Both the position numbers and the translations under genes were made by a program. Source: Bacillus changyiensis (GTDB taxonomy: Bacteria; Bacillota; Bacilli; Bacillales; Bacillaceae). From it: DNA of 64,000 bases. Location: the NCBI RefSeq assembly GCF_027706145.1, contig NZ_JAQFWW010000002.1, forward strand, positions 620,001 through 684,000, written 5' to 3'. The notes under the pieces are model-generated. The model ran no database searches, was not told the DNA's origin, and was given only the letters and a program-made list of their open reading frames with translations. Position 1 is the stretch's first letter. Every line of letters starts with the position of its first letter. This document shows, piece after piece, positions 53,758 through 62,444 of the stretch.

Positions 53758-54481
53758 CTTTCTGCTCCTTCTTATTTTTATTGAAGGTTATAGAATGAAT
53801 GATTTTAATTACTTTCTTTCTTGCTTCCTTTTCATTTAAAGAACACGGTTGATCATCTTTAAAACAACCAAACGTAAAGTCATATTGAATTCCTAGGGCG
53901 TCTTCTTCTGTTGATTTTACCAACCCAAAATAACTATATGAATAATTGTATTTTCTCTTTAAATCAAATACGTCTTTTTCGTGTGCAAAATAAATTTCTA
54001 TGTCCTCTATTCTTTCTTTTTTAAAATCACCTTTATATCCTCCATTTTGTCCTCTAATTGTATCTAGCATCGTTTCTGGATTTTCAAGAAACCTCTCCTT
54101 GTGATAGTACCTCACAGTACCATAAAAAAGTATATTTGTTTTGGGATTATTACTTTCAAAACCAATACTTTCAAAATCCTCACCATCGTTATTAGTAAAT
54201 TTCGGAATATTTACGCTGTCTTCCGGAAACAACATCGTAAACCCCTTCAACTTCGACTCAAGCTGATAATAACCGGGCTCCACTTCCTTCGTAGACGCCA
54301 TATACTCTCTAGTCTTCTCATCCTGAAAAGCTGGAACTTTAGGTAAATCTTTCGGGTCCATGTCAATCGGTTTCACAGCTTTGGTATTGTTGTCTTCTTT
54401 GCCGTTTTGTTTGTCACTCATACTGCATCCTCCTGTCACAACTAACATGAAAGTGAAACAGATTATGATCAGTTTTCTCAT
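53747..54481 (-). CDS. Surface lipoprotein, candidate immunity protein
   Basis: A 244-residue lipoprotein: signal peptide MRKLIIICFTFMLVVTGGC with Cys19 as the lipidation site, a polar linker rich in Lys and Asp, and a mixed alpha/beta outer domain (about 60-235). GGAGG lies seven bases before the ATG. The gene is directly upstream of, and overlaps, the lipase-like toxin gene. In the S. aureus TslA system the immunity protein TilA is likewise a surface lipoprotein, so I infer protection of the outer membrane face from the toxin. I do not recognise the domain itself. Confidence 0.7.
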   Translation of the reverse strand: MRKLIIICFTFMLVVTGGCSMSDKQNGKEDNNTKAVKPIDMDPKDLPKVPAFQDEKTREYMASTKEVEPGYYQLESKLKGFTMLFPEDSVNIPKFTNNDGEDFESIGFESNNPKTNILFYGTVRYYHKERFLENPETMLDTIRGQNGGYKGDFKKERIEDIEIYFAHEKDVFDLKRKYNYSYSYFGLVKSTEEDALGIQYDFTFGCFKDDQPCSLNEKEARKKVIKIIHSITFNKNKKEQKDDK

Positions 54482-54972
54482 AGGTCAACCTCCAAAGGTT
54501 CAGGCCTGAAAGCATCAATTGATACGAATGGCCTGTTTACAATTGATGAATATTATCCATTTCCATCTTAACAAGATAGCAGTGTGTAATTAAATGGGAA
54601 ATTGGTCTTGAGGCCGTTTCTTGAGATCCGCTTTTTATGGTTGATCATTGGTATAGCGGGGAAGAAGCAGTAAGTGTTGGCGTGTTCTTATCCGAGAAAA
54701 GAGGTCTAAAGTCTCAGTTACTTCTTAGATGAAATGAAATCAAGTATTCGAAGGCTAGTGGTTTTTATCATCAGGACAATTAAAGACATCTTTCATATTT
54801 GCAAAATATATTTCCTTATGCTCTTAACGTTTGTTGTCATCCACATGAGAAGTCTTTCACTTTCTTTATGTGACAGAAGTGCTTTGAGTGGATCAAATTC
54901 ATGCGGTGTTGGAATCTTGCTACTTTAATATGTAAATCAAGGCTCCGGCTTGTCCAACCGGAACCTTGATCA
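54482..54972. other. Intergenic region between the lipoprotein gene and licH
   Basis: Nearly 500 bases without a supported gene. It contains the licH-side hairpin at its right end and must contain the promoter of the lipoprotein-toxin pair, which I could not place. A plus-strand reading around 54640-54735 (MVDHWYSGEEAVSVGVF) stops after 31 codons, has no ribosome binding site, and could be a scrap of a lost gene. Confidence 0.5.
54936..54970 (-). terminator. Terminator of the lic operon
   Basis: ATCAAGG-TTCCGG pairs with CCGGAGCCTTGAT just downstream of licH; only a short T-rich stretch follows on the minus strand. Confidence 0.7.
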
Positions 54973-56289
54973 TTATTTAAAAAATTGCGGGAGGTGTGCT
55001 TGGTGTGCTTCAAGCATTTCGTCCAATAATCGTTTTGCGATTTTATCAGATGGCACAAGCGGGTTAATTGTCATTGCCACTAGAGCAGTCTTAACATCTC
55101 CAGTTACAGCAGCTTCTGCCGCGACACGTTCAAAAGACTTCATCTGTTGAACAAGACCTCTAACACTGATTGGCAAATCACCGACTGTAATGGGTTTCGG
55201 TCCATGTTTTGTGATGACGCAATTGATTTCTGCTACAGCATCAGCAGGAATACTTGCGATCGCCCCATTATGAAGTGTATTGACAGGTTGAATATCATGC
55301 TTGTCATTATAAATAGAACTCATTAAGTTACAGGCTGCATCACTGTAGTATGCACCTCCCCGCTTCTCAAGCTGTGGCGGTTTAATCGCTAGATTTGGAT
55401 CTTTGTACAACTCAAATAGTTCTTTTTCGACTTGTTGCACGACTTCGGCTCTTGTTCCCTCCGTTTTTGAAGCCTGTAATTCCTTTTCAAACATTTCTCT
55501 TGTTTTATAATAATAGCGGTGATACCCACATGGAATAAGATCAAGACCGCGAATAAAATCAGGCTCCCATTCTTCCCCGGAAATATTTTTCATTGTCATT
55601 GCATTTGCTGGATCTGCCATCGCTTCTAGCACTTGATCTTTCACACTTTTACCGTCAAGAAAAACATCGAGACCAAACACCATATGATTTAAACCCGCAA
55701 ACTGAATATCGACACGGCTTTCATCGACATCAAGCGCTTTGGCAACTCCCATTTTCATGCCGATCGGTACATTGCAAAGACCGACGATTTTCTGTAAATG
55801 AGAGTAACGGAATAGGGCTTCTGTTACCATGCCAGCAGGGTTTGTAAAATTAATCAGCCAAGCATTAGGGCATAGCTCCTCAATGTCTCTTGCCATGTCG
55901 AGTATGACCGGGATTGTCCGTAAGCCTTTAAACAAACCGCCAGGACCATTTGTTTCCTGTCCAATTACACCGTATTTTAGTGGAATCTTTTCATCCTTTA
56001 TCCTTGCCTCTAATAAGCCGACTCTAAATTGAGTTGTGACAAAATCCGCATCTTTTAATGCCGCTCTCCTATCTAGTGTCAAGTGGATATCCATTTGAAT
56101 ACCGGCCTTTTTCACCATTCGTTTTGCCAATTCACCGACAATATGAAGTTTTTTTTGCCCTTCAGGGATATCGACTAACCATAGCTCAGCAACTGGAAGT
56201 TCATCATGTCTTTTAATCAAGCCTTCGACAAGTTCAGGCGTATAGCTTGACCCACCACCAATCGTCACTATCTTTAAACGTTTGTTCAT
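54973..56289 (-). CDS. licH: 6-phospho-beta-glucosidase (GH4)
   Basis: NAD- and metal-dependent family 4 glycosidase that cleaves phosphorylated cellobiose or lichenan oligosaccharides taken up by LicBCA. The 438 residues begin with the NAD motif VTIGGGSSYTPELVEGLIKR. The GLCNVPIGMK Cys and the GLNHM His form the manganese site, and GQETNGPGGLFKGLRTI is typical. Its ATG overlaps the licA stop by four bases. Last gene of the operon. Confidence 0.95.
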   Translation of the reverse strand: MNKRLKIVTIGGGSSYTPELVEGLIKRHDELPVAELWLVDIPEGQKKLHIVGELAKRMVKKAGIQMDIHLTLDRRAALKDADFVTTQFRVGLLEARIKDEKIPLKYGVIGQETNGPGGLFKGLRTIPVILDMARDIEELCPNAWLINFTNPAGMVTEALFRYSHLQKIVGLCNVPIGMKMGVAKALDVDESRVDIQFAGLNHMVFGLDVFLDGKSVKDQVLEAMADPANAMTMKNISGEEWEPDFIRGLDLIPCGYHRYYYKTREMFEKELQASKTEGTRAEVVQQVEKELFELYKDPNLAIKPPQLEKRGGAYYSDAACNLMSSIYNDKHDIQPVNTLHNGAIASIPADAVAEINCVITKHGPKPITVGDLPISVRGLVQQMKSFERVAAEAAVTGDVKTALVAMTINPLVPSDKIAKRLLDEMLEAHQAHLPQFFK

Positions 56290-56615
56290 GAATTGACACC
56301 CCCACGATTGAACAGTTGGTAAAGATCAACAATTTCGACCGCTAAGTCTTTCGTTGTCATCGCGTTCATCAAGTGATCTTGAGCATGAATCATCAGCAGT
56401 GAAGGCACTGTTTTTGTCCCCTTTATTTCATTTTGAATGAGAGAAGTTTGAAAGTGATGGGCTTTTAACAATTCTTCTTCAGCAATGCGAAGCTTCTTGT
56501 TTGCTTCAGAAAATTCACCTATTTTCGCTCTCGCAACCGCCTCTATGGACAAACTTTTTCCATTTCCACCGTGAAGGATCATTTGAAAGATTGTTTGTTC
56601 TAACTCTTCAGACAT
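56286..56615 (-). CDS. licA: Lichenan/cellobiose PTS enzyme IIA
   Basis: EIIA of the lactose/cellobiose PTS family, 109 helical residues. The phosphorylation site region is LMIHAQDHLMNAM near residues 75-86. AAGGGG lies seven bases before ATG. It receives phosphate from HPr and passes it to LicB. Overlaps licH by four bases. Confidence 0.95.
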   Translation of the reverse strand: MSEELEQTIFQMILHGGNGKSLSIEAVARAKIGEFSEANKKLRIAEEELLKAHHFQTSLIQNEIKGTKTVPSLLMIHAQDHLMNAMTTKDLAVEIVDLYQLFNRGGVNS

Positions 56616-56630
56616 TACAGCACCCCTTTT

Positions 56631-57983
56631 CTAGATCTCGGCCTGCTGGTTTTCAGCTTCTACCGTCACATTTTTTAACTGATTTTCTTCTTGACTTTTT
56701 TGTTTATCCCACATTCTAAAGAATGGGTAGTAAACAGCCAATGTGATAAACAGATTGATCATCTGCATAACAGCTCCAGATATCTTTCCTCCCGTAGCTA
56801 AATAGCCTGAAATAATCGGTGGCATTGTCCATGGAACTGCAATTCCCGCCGGCTTTGCAACGAGACCTGTGCTCATCCCTATAAATGTTGCGATCATGAT
56901 CAAAAGTGGTGAAATCATAAACGGAATTAAAAGCAGTGGATTCATGACAATCGGCATTCCGAAAATAATCGGTTCATTGATGTTAAAAACAGCCGGACCG
57001 ATTGCAAGTTTTCCCAACTGTTTCATCTGCTTACTTCGCGCTCTGAACAACATGACGATTACTAACGCCAAAGTAGCTCCACTTCCACCCGTATTAACCC
57101 AAATATCAAAAAACTGGGTTGTAAAAATATTTGGTAATGCTTCACCAGCTTGAAAAGCCAAGCGGTTTTCATCCATCGCACTATACCAGATCGGTGACAT
57201 GACCCCGCCAACAATGCTTGCACCATGCAAACCACAAGACCACAGCAGCATTTGGACAGTTTCCGCAATAAGGCTTCCGCCAAGACTGCCTCCCAAAATA
57301 GACAGTGGTGTACCTAAGATGACATTGATGACATTGTGCAAACTTTCAAAAGGCGTCAATTCAATGAGGAGACGAATAATCCAAATCAAACCAATCACTG
57401 CGAATCCAGGAATAAGAGCGATAAATGATTTACTGACAGCTGGTGGCACACCATCAGGCATTTTAAAAACAATATCTTTTTGGACAATCCAGCGGTAAAT
57501 TTCAGTAGATAACATCGCAATTAACATTCCAACAAACAAACCTTTACTTCCCATTAGTGAAATGGGGATTCCACCAGATACTAAAATAGCCTCACTTGCG
57601 CCTTCAGGTGTAAATGGGAACTGATAAGGTGTGGTCAGAAGGAAAGCTGCCACTGCGATCGCTCCTGATGAAAGCGCATCTATATCGTATTTTTCAGCAA
57701 GGCGATAGGCGATTCCAAATGTTGCGATAAGCGCCATAATATCAAAGCTGACACCTACTGGATAACTTAGTTTGTCGACCCATTTGTCTCCAAAAATCTC
57801 CGTCATCCATTCAGGATATCCGGGTATCGGTAAATTTGCTAGAATCAGAAATAGTGAGCCGACGATGATCAATGGCATCGTTAGAATGATACCGTCCCGG
57901 AGTGCTTGCAAGTGACGCTGACCGGCGATCCGTGCGGCAATTGGCATCACTTTCTTCTCTAAGAAACAGTTAAACTTTTTCAG
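56631..57983 (-). CDS. licC: Lichenan/cellobiose PTS enzyme IIC
   Basis: Membrane channel domain of the cellobiose-type PTS, about ten membrane segments. It begins with the family stretch FLEKKVMPIAARIAGQRHLQ and contains INEPIIFGMPIVMNP. An ATG-based start near 57950 would remove the conserved FLEKK segment and has no ribosome binding site. The frame stays open to a CTG at 57983 with a perfect AGGAGG eight bases upstream, so I propose CTG as initiator, giving 450 residues. It lies 15 bases after licB. Confidence 0.88.
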   Translation of the reverse strand: MKKFNCFLEKKVMPIAARIAGQRHLQALRDGIILTMPLIIVGSLFLILANLPIPGYPEWMTEIFGDKWVDKLSYPVGVSFDIMALIATFGIAYRLAEKYDIDALSSGAIAVAAFLLTTPYQFPFTPEGASEAILVSGGIPISLMGSKGLFVGMLIAMLSTEIYRWIVQKDIVFKMPDGVPPAVSKSFIALIPGFAVIGLIWIIRLLIELTPFESLHNVINVILGTPLSILGGSLGGSLIAETVQMLLWSCGLHGASIVGGVMSPIWYSAMDENRLAFQAGEALPNIFTTQFFDIWVNTGGSGATLALVIVMLFRARSKQMKQLGKLAIGPAVFNINEPIIFGMPIVMNPLLLIPFMISPLLIMIATFIGMSTGLVAKPAGIAVPWTMPPIISGYLATGGKISGAVMQMINLFITLAVYYPFFRMWDKQKSQEENQLKNVTVEAENQQAEI

Positions 57984-57998
57984 CTTTTCCGCCTCCTC

Positions 57999-58304
57999 TT
58001 ACACACTGGCAAGCTGTTCAGCGGTTTTTAGCACTTCTGCACCATTACATGTTCCATAATCGACTGGATTGATCACATCGACGGGTACTCCTTCTGCTTC
58101 TCCTAGTTTCTTTAATCGCGGCAGCAAATAACGGACTTGTGGACCAATGAGTAATACATCTGCCTTGTCTAGATGTTGTTGAACTTCATCTCCAGAAACA
58201 GCCCAAATTGTATGATCCTTTCCTTGTGCCTCTGCGCTTTTCTCCATTTTTGTCACAAGTAAACTTGTTGACATTCCCGCTGCACAGGCTAACAAAATGT
58301 TCAT
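57999..58304 (-). CDS. licB: Lichenan/cellobiose PTS enzyme IIB
   Basis: EIIB of the lactose/cellobiose family, 101 residues, with phospho-acceptor Cys7 in [14 protein letters not shown]. It transfers phosphate to the sugar bound by LicC. GGGGG lies 11 bases before the ATG, with AGGA closer. First gene of licBCAH, behind a cre-like site. Confidence 0.95.
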   Translation of the reverse strand: MNILLACAAGMSTSLLVTKMEKSAEAQGKDHTIWAVSGDEVQQHLDKADVLLIGPQVRYLLPRLKKLGEAEGVPVDVINPVDYGTCNGAEVLKTAEQLASV

Positions 58305-58358
58305 ATTTCCTATATCCCCCTTTTACTACAAAATTTGTTTTGCAACTACATGTTACAA

Positions 58359-58372
58359 TGGAATCGTTTTCA
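58359..58372 (-). promoter_or_regulatory. cre site upstream of licBCAH
   Basis: TGAAAACGATTCCA on the minus strand matches the CcpA consensus at 13 of 14 positions. It lies between licR and licB. Catabolite repression of this operon through CcpA is known in B. subtilis. A good -10 and -35 could not be fixed, as expected for a promoter needing the LicR activator. Confidence 0.65.
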
Positions 58373-58374
58373 TC

Positions 58375-60324
58375 TTAACTTAACGTTTTTCCACTTACTT
58401 GCGGAAAAACATTAAGTTTTCTAACAACATCGATAAATTCTTCATATGTTTGGCATTTCAAAAAATCATGAACAATTGACCGATGATTTAAAACATGGCC
58501 TACCAACTTGTACATTTTTTGAAGGTGTGATGGATTGTTTTTTTCAACGCATAGAAGGCAAATGAATTGAACTCTTTTGTTCTCCCACTCTATCGGCTTT
58601 TGTAGTGTACACACAGCCCAAAATGTTTGAAGTGATTTTGGTGTCATTGAACGAGGAATGGCAATAAGATTTCCAAAATAAGTCGGTGCGATCGCTTCCC
58701 TTTCAAAAACTGAAGCGGTTAGATCTTCTTCCACAAGGCCTAATTTTAACGCCTTCTCACACAAAAATTGGAGAATTTCACTTTTCGATTGAAAAGTTTT
58801 TTGTAAAAAAATGAGCTGTTCTCTTGTGTATTTTTCCACCAATTCCAACTTTTCATTGAGTATATGATTAATTTTGAAAAAATCTATTTCTTCCAAAATG
58901 GGATGCACTTTAATAACTGGAATTGGCAACTTTTCAGAAAGAGGAATGGTACTAATAATAAAATCGAGGGCATTTAATGATATTTGTTTTAATCTATAAT
59001 AGTTAACTGTTCCAAGTATCTGTAGTTTTGCGCCGAATGTTGACCGTAGTTTACTCTCTAGAAATATCGCATTTCCCGCACCTGATGCACAAACAATGAC
59101 ACAGCGTTTTGACATAATATTTGTTTTTCTTCTTTCGATAGCTGCACCTATATGTAATGCAAGATAACCAACTTCACTTTCTTCTATATCAAACCCTGTC
59201 TCCTTTTTTAGCACTTCACCTGCTTGGATTCCCGCTTCAAACGCTAAGGGATCATGCGTTTTAATAGTGTCTAGCAGTGGATTTTTCATATCCATTCCAT
59301 ATCGATAGCGGTTCAAGGCCGGTTTTAAATGGAGGCTAAGCCCATTTTTTAATTGCTTGTCTTTTTTTAGACCGAGCTTGAATTGGTGATCGATTGTTTC
59401 AATGAGTAAATCTACTAGCCGGTCTGTCTCGTCATCCAGAAAGTCCTTCATGTCATCATGATCTATCTTCGTTCTTTTCGCACCGAGAAGATGTATCGCC
59501 ATATAGACTGTTTCTTCTATTGAAAACTTCACTTTTATTTTTTTTTCAAGATTTTGCGCAATGGAACAAGCTACACGATATTCTTGATCATTCATCATCT
59601 CTTTTACATCTGCTTCATAAAGTGAGACATGCTTTCCGTTACGAATTCGGTAACAGGCAATAGCAATGTGAACAACCAGATTGCTTAACGCCATATCAGA
59701 AAGAAACATTTGCTGATCCATTATGTTTTCTAGAATTGTCTCATGGATGATATTCAGCTCTGCTTTTGGAAGAATGGGGACCTGGGTATCAATGATCTCA
59801 AGATCTGTTTCCTGTTTCTGAAAAATATGTTCTGCCATACAATACCGTAATTTCATTTCTTCTCCCCTCAATTTAAATCCGTAATTCGGTTTGATCACTA
59901 ATTGAATACCATATGGTTTTAATCTTTTCCGAATGTCTCTCATATCATGTTGAACTGTTGACTTACTTACGTACAAGTCGTCCGCCAAGTTTTCAAGTTT
60001 CACATACTCATCAGTTAGCAGCAACCTTTTAAACAAATATAAAATACGTTCATTTGGGAAAACTGGGTGTTTCAATCCCCCTTGAAACATATGCTGCAAA
60101 AACTGCTGAAAGCGCGCATCATTTTCAATAGATAATTGGTAACCGGCTCCTCTGATTGATTGGATAAAGGCACCATTCCCAGAAAGAAATTGATTCAGTT
60201 CTTTCACATCTGATCTGATTGTTCTAGAGGTTACATTCAATTTATTGGCAAAATAATGGCTCGTCAAAGGTGTGTCTACCCCCATCAACTCACCGAGAAT
60301 AAACTTAAATCGATCATTCATCAT
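58375..60324 (-). CDS. licR: PRD-type transcriptional activator LicR
   Basis: A 649-residue activator of licBCAH built of two N-terminal helix-turn-helix segments (about 1-120; SHYFANKLNVTSRTIRSDVK, DLYVSKSTVQHDMRDI), PRD1 and PRD2 (about 180-400, with conserved His in VVHIAIA, AIHLLGA and ALHIGAA), an EIIB-like domain (VIVCASGAGNAIFLESKL, about 410-490) and a C-terminal EIIA-like domain (about 510-645). Phosphorylation at these sites by LicB and HPr sets its activity. Length and context match B. subtilis LicR. Confidence 0.95.
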   Translation of the reverse strand: MMNDRFKFILGELMGVDTPLTSHYFANKLNVTSRTIRSDVKELNQFLSGNGAFIQSIRGAGYQLSIENDARFQQFLQHMFQGGLKHPVFPNERILYLFKRLLLTDEYVKLENLADDLYVSKSTVQHDMRDIRKRLKPYGIQLVIKPNYGFKLRGEEMKLRYCMAEHIFQKQETDLEIIDTQVPILPKAELNIIHETILENIMDQQMFLSDMALSNLVVHIAIACYRIRNGKHVSLYEADVKEMMNDQEYRVACSIAQNLEKKIKVKFSIEETVYMAIHLLGAKRTKIDHDDMKDFLDDETDRLVDLLIETIDHQFKLGLKKDKQLKNGLSLHLKPALNRYRYGMDMKNPLLDTIKTHDPLAFEAGIQAGEVLKKETGFDIEESEVGYLALHIGAAIERRKTNIMSKRCVIVCASGAGNAIFLESKLRSTFGAKLQILGTVNYYRLKQISLNALDFIISTIPLSEKLPIPVIKVHPILEEIDFFKINHILNEKLELVEKYTREQLIFLQKTFQSKSEILQFLCEKALKLGLVEEDLTASVFEREAIAPTYFGNLIAIPRSMTPKSLQTFWAVCTLQKPIEWENKRVQFICLLCVEKNNPSHLQKMYKLVGHVLNHRSIVHDFLKCQTYEEFIDVVRKLNVFPQVSGKTLS

Positions 60325-60368
60325 CGAAAAGACCCTCCTCTATAAGACGAACTTGAACATCTGAGAAT

Positions 60369-60400
60369 AAAAACAAGCAGGACCTTTATCCTGCTGTTTT
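60369..60400 (-). terminator. Intrinsic terminator of the DNA glycosylase pseudogene
   Basis: AAAACAGCAGGA pairs with TCCTGCTTGTTTT around a short loop; a T-rich tract follows on the minus strand. Confidence 0.8.
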
Positions 60401-60471
60401 CTCAAATTATGAAGTTTATCTCATATTTAAGTGCATTATATGATAGGAACTTTTCTAAAAGAGAGGGCCAT

Positions 60472-61062
60472 CTATTTCGAAACATAATGATTTCCCTTAA
60501 CCCAAAATCGCCACGGATAGAAGCGTGCTTCTTCAGAATTTTCAATCCCGATTCGCGGACCACATGAAATATCTTCAGGAATGTATCCTTTTGCAAGATA
60601 GAGTGGTGGTTCCGTTAACTGTTTTCCATAATCGTCCATCGTAATTCCAAGCGCCTTTGCTAATTTTCCGGGCCCATTTGTCAGGTCGGAGAGCTTTCTT
60701 CCATTTCTTCTTTTCTCCATTAAAGAAACACCATCATTCGGCTCTATCGCTCTGATCAGGACAGCTTCCGGTTCATCAATACCCGCACTAACGACATTAA
60801 ACAATGTATGGGTGTGCATTTGATAAGTATAGACTCGTCCTGCTTATTTGTACATCACTTCTGTCCGCTTTGTTCGACGGTTTCTATAACTGTGTGCCGC
60901 CCTGTCTTCTGGTCCTTTATAGGCCTCTGTCTCCACAATATACCCAGAAGTCAGCCCCTCGTATGTTTCTTTGACTAAGAGACAACCTAACAGTGATTGA
61001 GCAAGGTTGAGCGTCTCTTGTTGGTAAAAACTAAATGGTAGGGGTTCGTACACTTGATTCAT
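60472..61062 (-). pseudogene. 3-methyladenine DNA glycosylase (AAG family) with in-frame stop
   Basis: From an ATG with AAGGAGG eight bases upstream, the frame reads the AAG-family N-terminus (LAQSLLGCLLVKE, then IVETEAYKGPEDRAAH with the catalytic Glu). A TAA at 60844-60846 then interrupts the segment EVMYK-stop-AGRVYTY where relatives read MYGKAGRVYVY. Reading continues in the same frame through LFNVVSAG, VLIRAIEP, NGPGKLAKALGI and the C-terminal IGIENSEEARFYPWRFWVKG. Without the stop the protein would be about 196 residues, the family length. Only the stop and changes beside it look damaged, so this is a recent inactivation or a sequence error. Confidence 0.85.
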
Positions 61063-61150
61063 GATGAAAGCCTCCTTTTCGTTGACCATATCTATGTTAA
61101 CATTTTTTCAAAAACGATTACGCGATCACAGAAGGCTTTCACCATATTAA

Positions 61151-62242
61151 TTAAACATGTCTCAATCCACCCAATATAAACTGAACCACTTTATTTGATA
61201 CATTTTCGTCTTCATATCCACTAGGGAGCTCCCAATCGGCTTTTGCCTCCATCATCAACTCCGTGGCCTTCACAATGTTCCTTGTTTCAAGTCCAGAGAT
61301 CACATTACTGCCACACATTACTGTTTCAGGTCGCTCAGTACTGTTTCTAATCGTAACGGAAGGAATTCTTAGTATACAGCTTTCTTCCTGAACGGTTCCA
61401 CTGTCTGTTATTACACATTTAGCATGCTGTTCTAGATGAACAAAGTCAAAAAAACCAAACGGTTCACAAAATCTTAGCAATGGATTGTGATGTTGAATAC
61501 CAAACTTCTGCAAGCGATCTCTTGTTCGTGGGTGAACACTACAAACGATTGGCATTTGATAAGTTTGGGCAAGTTGTGTTAGAGCTGTCACAATACTTTC
61601 AAGCCTTTCCTTTATATCGACATTTTCAGCCCGATGAGCTGTAACCAAAATAAATGACTGACTCTTCACATTTAAGGTATCAAGTACATTGCTTTCTGAA
61701 ATTTTGTCTTTATAATGGTTCATCACTTCATAAATCGGATTTCCTGACACCCATATTCTTTGTGGATGCATACCTTCCCGTTCTAAATTTTCCTTGGCTA
61801 TGTTTGTATAAGGTAAATTAAAAGATGCGATCGAATCAATCACTCTGCGATTGATTTCTTCTGGAACGGCTTGATCAAAACAACGGTTACCAGCCTCCAT
61901 ATGGTAGACAGGTATTCCATACCTTTCAGCCAGAAAGGCACAAAGCGCACTATTGGTATCACCAAGCACAAGTACTTTGTCCGGTTGGAACTTCAAAATC
62001 AACTTTTCGACTTCTGTAAAAATCTCACCAATTTGCGCACCTGTTGAATGACTAGATAATTTTATATGATGATCAGGTTTACGTACGTTTAATTGTTCAA
62101 AAAAGATTTCACTTAGTTTTTTATCATAGTTTTGCCCTGTGTGGACCAAAATATGTTGATCTGCAAACTGATCAAGCTTGGAAATGATCAAACTTAAGCG
62201 GATAATTTCCGGTCTTGTACCAATAATCGTCATGATTTTCAT
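61151..62242 (-). CDS. wecB: UDP-N-acetylglucosamine 2-epimerase (non-hydrolysing)
   Basis: GT-B-fold epimerase of the WecB/MnaA/CapG class, 363 residues. Motifs: IGTRPEIIRLSLIISKL at the N-terminus, HTGQNYD, LGDTNSALCAFLAERYGIPV, HMEAGNR, TAHRAENVD and DSGTVQEESCILRIPSVTIR. AAGGAG lies eight bases before ATG. Divergent from a sugar-nucleotide dehydratase and reductase pair; together these three activities match FnlABC/CapEFG for UDP-N-acetyl-L-fucosamine. It could also supply UDP-ManNAc for teichoic acid linkage units. Confidence 0.9.
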   Translation of the reverse strand: MKIMTIIGTRPEIIRLSLIISKLDQFADQHILVHTGQNYDKKLSEIFFEQLNVRKPDHHIKLSSHSTGAQIGEIFTEVEKLILKFQPDKVLVLGDTNSALCAFLAERYGIPVYHMEAGNRCFDQAVPEEINRRVIDSIASFNLPYTNIAKENLEREGMHPQRIWVSGNPIYEVMNHYKDKISESNVLDTLNVKSQSFILVTAHRAENVDIKERLESIVTALTQLAQTYQMPIVCSVHPRTRDRLQKFGIQHHNPLLRFCEPFGFFDFVHLEQHAKCVITDSGTVQEESCILRIPSVTIRNSTERPETVMCGSNVISGLETRNIVKATELMMEAKADWELPSGYEDENVSNKVVQFILGGLRHV

Positions 62243-62444
62243 CAGTTTTACTCCTTTTTTGTCACTTTACAAATGTCTCTCACTCTATATATATTCGCGC
62301 TTCACCAAGGTGTGAAATTGAATAGGTTAACCCCTCAATCTGTTGTTCCATCAGCAAATCTATCACACCGATCTTCGAATAAAAACATATACATTTATAT
62401 GCTAGTTTTGAGATTCTATCATGTTTTGCTTTAGGAGGGGAAGT

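Noticed and set aside
54640-54735. 31-codon plus-strand frame (MVDHWYSGEEAVSVGVF...) suggestive of a transposase scrap
   Set aside because: Too short, no ribosome binding site, no inverted repeats or other element traces nearby.
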